Shown: in pieces, positions 18,169 through 21,361 of the stretch
Layout of the letters: the number at the start of each line of letters is the position of its first letter
Numbering within the stretch: the first letter of the stretch is position 1
Origin: Bacteroidales bacterium UBA1197
GTDB taxonomy: Bacteria; Bacteroidota; Bacteroidia; Bacteroidales; UBA932
Assembly: GCA_002309995.1 (NCBI GenBank)
Contig: DBYB01000018.1
Span: forward strand, 2,241 to 23,601
Direction: 5' to 3'
Length of the DNA: 21,361 nucleotides
Program-made: the position numbers and the translations under genes
Notes under the pieces: generated by a model
What the model was told of the DNA's origin: nothing
Databases searched by the model: none
The model's input: only the letters and a program-made list of their open reading frames with translations

Positions 18169-18176
18169 TATATTTG
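18169..18176 (+). promoter_or_regulatory. -7 box of the ftsE operon
   Basis: TATATTTG matches TAnnTTTG, 23 nt before the ftsE ATG. The -33 position (about 18146-18149) falls next to the divergent TPR -7 box, so the two promoters share about 30 bp and should compete for polymerase. Confidence 0.65.
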
Positions 18177-18199
18177 CAGAGTTTAAGGCCAGAATTTTT

Positions 18200-18868
18200 A
18201 TGAAAAATGTGATATTTTTCAAAGATGCTGACATCACAAGCGGAGAGGGCATCGTCGTCTACGGAATGAATATGGAAGTCCATAGCCGCGACCTGGTCTA
18301 TATCGTCGGCAAAGTCGGTACCGGAAAGACATCCATAATCCGTACCATAATTGCAGAAAACCCCTTGCAGAGCGGTCAAGGCGAGGTTTGCGGGTACAAC
18401 CTGGCAAAGCTCCGCAGCCGCGACATACCTATGCTGCGCCGCAAACTTGGCGTGGTTTTCCAGGACTTCCAACTGCTGATGGACCGCAGCGTCGAAGCCA
18501 ATCTCGACTTCGTGCTGAAAGCCACCGGCTGGAAGGACCGCGAGGCAATGGACAAGCGCATCGCCGAGGTGCTGGAAGCCGTGGGGATGCAGACCAAGGC
18601 CCACAAGATGCCGCACCAGCTCTCCGGCGGCGAGCAGCAACGAATCGCCATCGCGCGCGCCATCCTCAACTCCCCCGAGGTCATCATAGCCGACGAGCCT
18701 ACGGGCAACCTCGACTCCGAGACGGCCGAGGGCATACTCCAGCTGCTTATGCGCATCAACCAGGAGAGAGGCACCGCCATCGTGATGGTCACACATAACC
18801 GCAGCATAATCGACCGCTACCCCGGTAGGGTCTTCGAAACGAAACACGAAACTTGCCAAGAAATATGA
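18200..18868 (+). CDS. ftsE: Cell-division ABC ATPase FtsE
   Basis: A 222-residue ABC-type ATPase with all core motifs in order: Walker A GKVGTGKT (37-44), Q-loop VFQDFQ (Gln88), signature LSGGEQQR (141-148), Walker B VIIADEP (161-167), D-loop GNLD, and H-loop His199. Small size and the QDF Q-loop fit FtsE, the cytosolic partner of FtsX that couples divisome state to cell-wall hydrolase activation. Val replaces the usual Ser in Walker A position three (GKVG), a change I believe is common in Bacteroidota FtsE. No ftsX is adjacent; the next gene is a phosphoglucomutase that overlaps the stop by 4 bp (ATGA). A LolD-like ATPase is the main alternative. Confidence 0.85.
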   Translation: MKNVIFFKDADITSGEGIVVYGMNMEVHSRDLVYIVGKVGTGKTSIIRTIIAENPLQSGQGEVCGYNLAKLRSRDIPMLRRKLGVVFQDFQLLMDRSVEANLDFVLKATGWKDREAMDKRIAEVLEAVGMQTKAHKMPHQLSGGEQQRIAIARAILNSPEVIIADEPTGNLDSETAEGILQLLMRINQERGTAIVMVTHNRSIIDRYPGRVFETKHETCQEI

Positions 18869-20529
18869 AAGAATTTGAACTCAAAGTACAGCACTGGCTC
18901 GACGGAGACTTCGACCAGGCCACCAAAATGCAGATCCTAAAACTCCGCGCGGAAGATCCCGCCGCACTGGAGGATGCCTTCTACAAAGACCTGGAATTCG
19001 GTACCGGAGGCCTGCGCGGCATAATGGGCGTGGGCACCAACCGTATGAACAAGTATACGGTCGGTATGGCCACCCAGGGCCTTGCCAACTACATACTGGC
19101 GAATTGCAACGAAGACGACCCCAAGGTGGTCATCTCCTACGACTCCCGCAACAACAGCAAGGACTTCGCCAAGATAGCCGCCGAGGTGCTGTCCGCCAAC
19201 GGCATCCACGTCTTCATCTTCGACAACATCCGCCCTACTCCCGAAATGAGCTACGCGGTGCGCCTGAAGAAGGCCGTGGCTGGTATAATGATAACCGCCT
19301 CCCACAACCCCAAGGAGTACAACGGATACAAGGTCTCCTGGTCCGACGGCGGTCAGGTCACTTCTCCGGTAGATAAGGCAATCGTGGCCGAGGTTGCAAA
19401 GGTCAGCGACCCTTCGATGGTCAAGTTCAAGGCGGGCCTGCGCTGCGGCGAGATCGAGTCCATGGGCGCCGACGTCGATGAGCAGTATCTTGCCGACCTC
19501 CTTTCCCTGCGCCTCAGCCCCGAGGCCGTCAGCAAGCACAAGGATATCAAGATAGTCTATACTCCCCTGCACGGATGCGGCGTACGTCTCGTACCCGAGA
19601 TCCTCAAGCGCAGCGGCTTCGAGAACATAATCCACGTGCCCGAGCAGGACGTCTCCGACGGCAACTTCCCCACCTGCGTCTCCCCCAACCCGGAGGAGCC
19701 GGCGGCGCTCAAGCTGGCGATCGAGAAGGCCGAGGCAACCGGCGCCGACATCGTAATCGGGACCGACCCTGACGCCGACCGCGTGGGTATCGCCGTACGC
19801 GACAACGACGGCAAGATAGTCCTCTTCAGCGGCAACCAGACGGCTTCAATGCTCACCTACTACATCCTCAGGCGCTGGAAGGAACTGGGCAAACTTGTAC
19901 CCGGCAAGTATGTGGTCAAGACCATCGTCACCACCGAGCTGATTACCGATATCTGCAAGAGCTTCGGAGTGCCTGTGTATAACGTACTTACGGGCTTCAA
20001 GTACATCGCCGAAGTGGTGAAGCGCAAGGAAGCCGAGGGCGGCGAGTTCATCTGCGGCGGCGAGGAGAGCTACGGCTTCAACGTGGGCCAGTTCGTACGC
20101 GACAAGGATGCACCCGTCAGCTGTATGATGATTGCCGAGTGTGCCGCCTGGGCCGCTGAGCAGGGCCTCACCCTCTACCAGCTGATGCAGAACATTTATG
20201 CTGAATTCGGCTACCGCAAGGAGGGCCTCGTGAGCCTGGTGCGCAAGGGCATCAGCGGCGCGCAGGAGATTCAGCAGATCATGGTTGACCTGAGGGCCAA
20301 TCCTCCGGCAGAGCTCTGCGGCTCACCCGTCACCAAAGTGATTGATTATCTGGAGCCTGAGAAGACCGGCCAGCCGTCTTCCAACGTGCTGCAGTTCTTC
20401 GACGAGGCAGGAGACGTGGTCTCCGTGCGTCCTTCCGGCACCGAGCCCAAGATCAAGTTCTACTTCGGAGCCAAGGGTGCCGACGCCGACGCCAAGATCG
20501 AGCAGCTCAAGGCCCAGTTCGCAAAATAA
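18865..20529 (+). CDS. Phosphoglucomutase/phosphomannomutase (PGM2-like)
   Basis: I choose the ATG at 18865 (MKEFELKVQHWLDGDF, 554 residues), which overlaps the ftsE stop as ATGA. An ATG four codons earlier lies inside ftsE. Motifs of the large alpha-D-phosphohexomutases are complete: the phosphoserine loop TASHNP (Ser146), the Mg loop DPDADR (Asp301, 303, 305), the sugar loop GGEESYG, and the phosphate loop RPSGTEP (522-528). It interconverts hexose-6- and hexose-1-phosphates, most likely glucose, feeding glycogen and surface polysaccharide synthesis. The length is typical of the PGM2-like branch, distinct from the GlmM encoded elsewhere in this window. Confidence 0.92.
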   Translation: MKEFELKVQHWLDGDFDQATKMQILKLRAEDPAALEDAFYKDLEFGTGGLRGIMGVGTNRMNKYTVGMATQGLANYILANCNEDDPKVVISYDSRNNSKDFAKIAAEVLSANGIHVFIFDNIRPTPEMSYAVRLKKAVAGIMITASHNPKEYNGYKVSWSDGGQVTSPVDKAIVAEVAKVSDPSMVKFKAGLRCGEIESMGADVDEQYLADLLSLRLSPEAVSKHKDIKIVYTPLHGCGVRLVPEILKRSGFENIIHVPEQDVSDGNFPTCVSPNPEEPAALKLAIEKAEATGADIVIGTDPDADRVGIAVRDNDGKIVLFSGNQTASMLTYYILRRWKELGKLVPGKYVVKTIVTTELITDICKSFGVPVYNVLTGFKYIAEVVKRKEAEGGEFICGGEESYGFNVGQFVRDKDAPVSCMMIAECAAWAAEQGLTLYQLMQNIYAEFGYRKEGLVSLVRKGISGAQEIQQIMVDLRANPPAELCGSPVTKVIDYLEPEKTGQPSSNVLQFFDEAGDVVSVRPSGTEPKIKFYFGAKGADADAKIEQLKAQFAK

Positions 20530-20541
20530 ACACTACAGCAA

Positions 20542-21015
20542 ATGACCGATAAGAACATAAGCATCAACTACCAGGAATTCGCTTCTATCGACGAGCTGGA
20601 CGCCGAAGACCGCGAACTGGCAAACGCCGCCATCGAGGGGATGAAGGGGTCCTACGCCCCCTATTCCCACTTCAACGTCGGCGCTGCCGTCCGTATGTCT
20701 AACGGGCAGATAGTCCGTGGAGCCAACCAGGAGAACGCCGCCTTCCCTTCAGGCCTTTGCGCCGAGCGCACGGCGATGTTCGCCGCAGGTGCAAAATATC
20801 CCGACAAGGACATGTGCAGCCTGGCACTCGCGGGAGGCATCTACGGCCGCATCACCGACGAGCCCGCAACCCCTTGCGGGGCCTGCCGTCAGGTGATGGC
20901 CCAGTATCAGGCCAAGTCCGGAAAGCCGATGAGCGTAATTATGGTAGGAGGCAAAAAAATCTGGAAATTCGAGAAAGTTGACGACATTCTGCCGTTGATT
21001 TTCGACAGTATCTGA
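20542..21015 (+). CDS. cdd: Cytidine deaminase
   Basis: A 157-residue homotetrameric-type cytidine deaminase. It has the substrate segment YSHFNVGAAV (41-50), the active-site CAE (Cys73, Glu75) and the zinc-binding PCGACRQ (Cys112, Cys115). It deaminates cytidine and deoxycytidine to uridine forms in pyrimidine salvage. It starts 12 nt after the phosphoglucomutase stop in the same operon. Compared with classical 130-residue members it carries about 15 extra N-terminal residues. The SRP RNA promoter begins just after its stop. Confidence 0.95.
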   Translation: MTDKNISINYQEFASIDELDAEDRELANAAIEGMKGSYAPYSHFNVGAAVRMSNGQIVRGANQENAAFPSGLCAERTAMFAAGAKYPDKDMCSLALAGGIYGRITDEPATPCGACRQVMAQYQAKSGKPMSVIMVGGKKIWKFEKVDDILPLIFDSI

Positions 21016-21023
21016 TTTTTTTG

Positions 21024-21031
21024 TATCTTTG
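21024..21031 (+). promoter_or_regulatory. SRP RNA promoter -7 box
   Basis: TATCTTTG, a full TAnnTTTG match, lies 7 nt before the first G of the SRP RNA terminal stem, exactly where a -7 box should be. The -33 region is inside the end of cdd and has no clear TTG at 19-20 nt. Confidence 0.8.
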
Positions 21032-21038
21032 CCCCTTA

Positions 21039-21136
21039 GGGAAAGTCCTGTACGACCAGCTCCCTCAAAACTCCCCCAGGGCGGGAACGCAGCAAGGGTA
21101 TGAGGTTGTAGCGGTGCGATACTAGGTAGCTTTCCC
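21039..21136 (+). ncRNA. ffs: Signal recognition particle RNA, small bacterial type (4.5S-like)
   Basis: About 98 nt. The ends pair (GGGAAAG at 21039-21045 with CTTTCCC at 21130-21136). The apex has the hallmark domain IV hairpin: GCG-GGAA-CGC (GGAA tetraloop), followed on the 3' side by AGCA and preceded by CAGG, the asymmetric loop that binds Ffh. Further pairing such as CCTCA/TGAGG supports a long rod. There is no Alu domain, as expected for a Gram-negative. It binds Ffh and FtsY for co-translational membrane targeting. The transcript runs directly into a T-run. Confidence 0.93.
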
Positions 21137-21173
21137 TTTTTTCGTGCCTTGACGGCACTCAAAAGGGAAAGCT
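21128..21173. terminator. SRP RNA T-run and overlapping 13-bp inverted repeat
   Basis: The SRP RNA stem is followed by six Ts (21137-21142), a standard intrinsic stop. In addition AGCTTTCCCTTTT (21128-21140) is perfectly complementary to AAAAGGGAAAGCT (21161-21173). The inner arms GTGCC (21144-21148) and GGCAC (21154-21158) continue the stem. The 3' strand of the SRP terminal helix can therefore fold either back to the RNA 5' end or forward into this hairpin. Confidence 0.75.
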
Positions 21174-21188
21174 TCGCTTCCTACTATC

Positions 21189-21241
21189 CCCCTGCACCCC
21201 CAGGGGACGGGGGGAAGGTTCCCCCCGCCTCGCTTCGCGAG
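21189..21241. repeat. Cluster of three GC-rich palindromes
   Basis: CCCCTG/CAGGGG (21189-21194/21201-21206), CGGGGGGAA/TTCCCCCCG (21208-21216/21219-21227) and CTCGC/GCGAG (21229-21233/21237-21241) follow one another with almost no gap. No ORF is seen here. They resemble extragenic palindromic repeats or stacked terminators for a gene coming from the right. The structure is seen; the role is unknown. Confidence 0.6.
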
Positions 21242-21263
21242 CCCCCTTCTATCTCCCGCATCT

Positions 21264-21361
21264 CCCAAAATGTCCACTGACGTGACTCTCAGCCTCCCGC
21301 AATCACGTCGCGCCTGGTTTTCCGCGAGATTGCGCCCCAAAATGTCCACTGACGTGACTCT
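21264..21361. repeat. 26-bp direct repeat, two copies, 72-bp period
   Basis: The same 26 bases begin at 21264 and 21336 (CCCAAAATGTCCACTGACGT and six more bases, GACTCT), and the second copy runs to the window edge. The 46 bp between them holds its own inverted repeat, CGCAATC/GATTGCG (21298-21304/21328-21334, extendable by two pairs after one mismatch). The copies could be the start of a longer tandem array or a pair of dispersed extragenic elements. The region 21143-21361 otherwise holds no gene that I can support. Confidence 0.75.

Noticed and set aside
21264..21361. CRISPR array
   Set aside because: Only two repeats are visible, the 46-bp interval is longer than usual spacers and is itself palindromic, and no cas gene is present in the window.

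Overview
The window looks like a chromosomal segment of a fairly GC-rich member of the Bacteroidales. The evidence is the repeated TAnnTTTG promoter boxes (-7 elements typical of Bacteroidota), a type B (zinc-free) ribosomal protein L31, a fimbrillin-like lipoprotein, the gene set gyrB/7TM-HD/tig, and a short SRP RNA. I cannot name the genus from sequence alone. No tRNA, rRNA, intact insertion sequence or CRISPR-Cas locus is visible.

Layout. (1) 1-500 is an AT-richer accessory edge: a nested inverted repeat, then a short ORF that resembles the C-terminal tail of an Rpn/PD-(D/E)XK 'transposase', with four in-frame 12-bp repeats. (2) 501-2942 is a minus-strand unit made of a 43-residue peptide gene overlapping a 743-residue secreted lipoprotein. 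The lipoprotein fuses a fimbrillin-like N-terminus to a DNA/RNA non-specific endonuclease. The unit has its own promoter and a bidirectional terminator. (3) 2958-8319 is a run of minus-strand housekeeping genes: rpmE2 (own promoter and terminator), glmM with an 8-bp-overlapping divergent DUF1343/NamZ-like gene, and an M20 dipeptidase overlapping a glycerophosphodiester phosphodiesterase lipoprotein. (4) 8387-18156 is a long minus-strand block: a 980-residue TPR protein and an outer-membrane beta-barrel, then gyrB, a PgpH-type 7TM-HD phosphodiesterase and trigger factor, closed by a strong hairpin terminator. (5) 18169-21142 is on the plus strand: ftsE, phosphoglucomutase (4-bp overlap), cytidine deaminase, then the SRP RNA gene. 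(6) 21128-21361 is a non-coding tail dense in palindromes, ending in two copies of a 26-bp direct repeat with a 72-bp period that runs off the window.

How the genes work together. GlmM makes glucosamine-1-phosphate for peptidoglycan and LPS. Its overlapping DUF1343 partner belongs to a muramic-acid glycosidase family but lacks the family's PEHG motif and any signal peptide. The TPR/beta-barrel pair is probably an envelope system. gyrB, 7TM-HD and tig are tightly packed and link DNA topology, c-di-AMP turnover and nascent-chain folding. Trigger factor here lacks its PPIase domain. The TPR operon and the ftsE operon fire in opposite directions from overlapping promoters.

Most of the window is ordinary core genome. 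I did not find a convincing multi-gene novel defence or mobile system. The items most worth follow-up are the peptide-endonuclease unit, the altered DUF1343 protein, the PPIase-less trigger factor, and the repeats and alternative hairpin after the SRP RNA.
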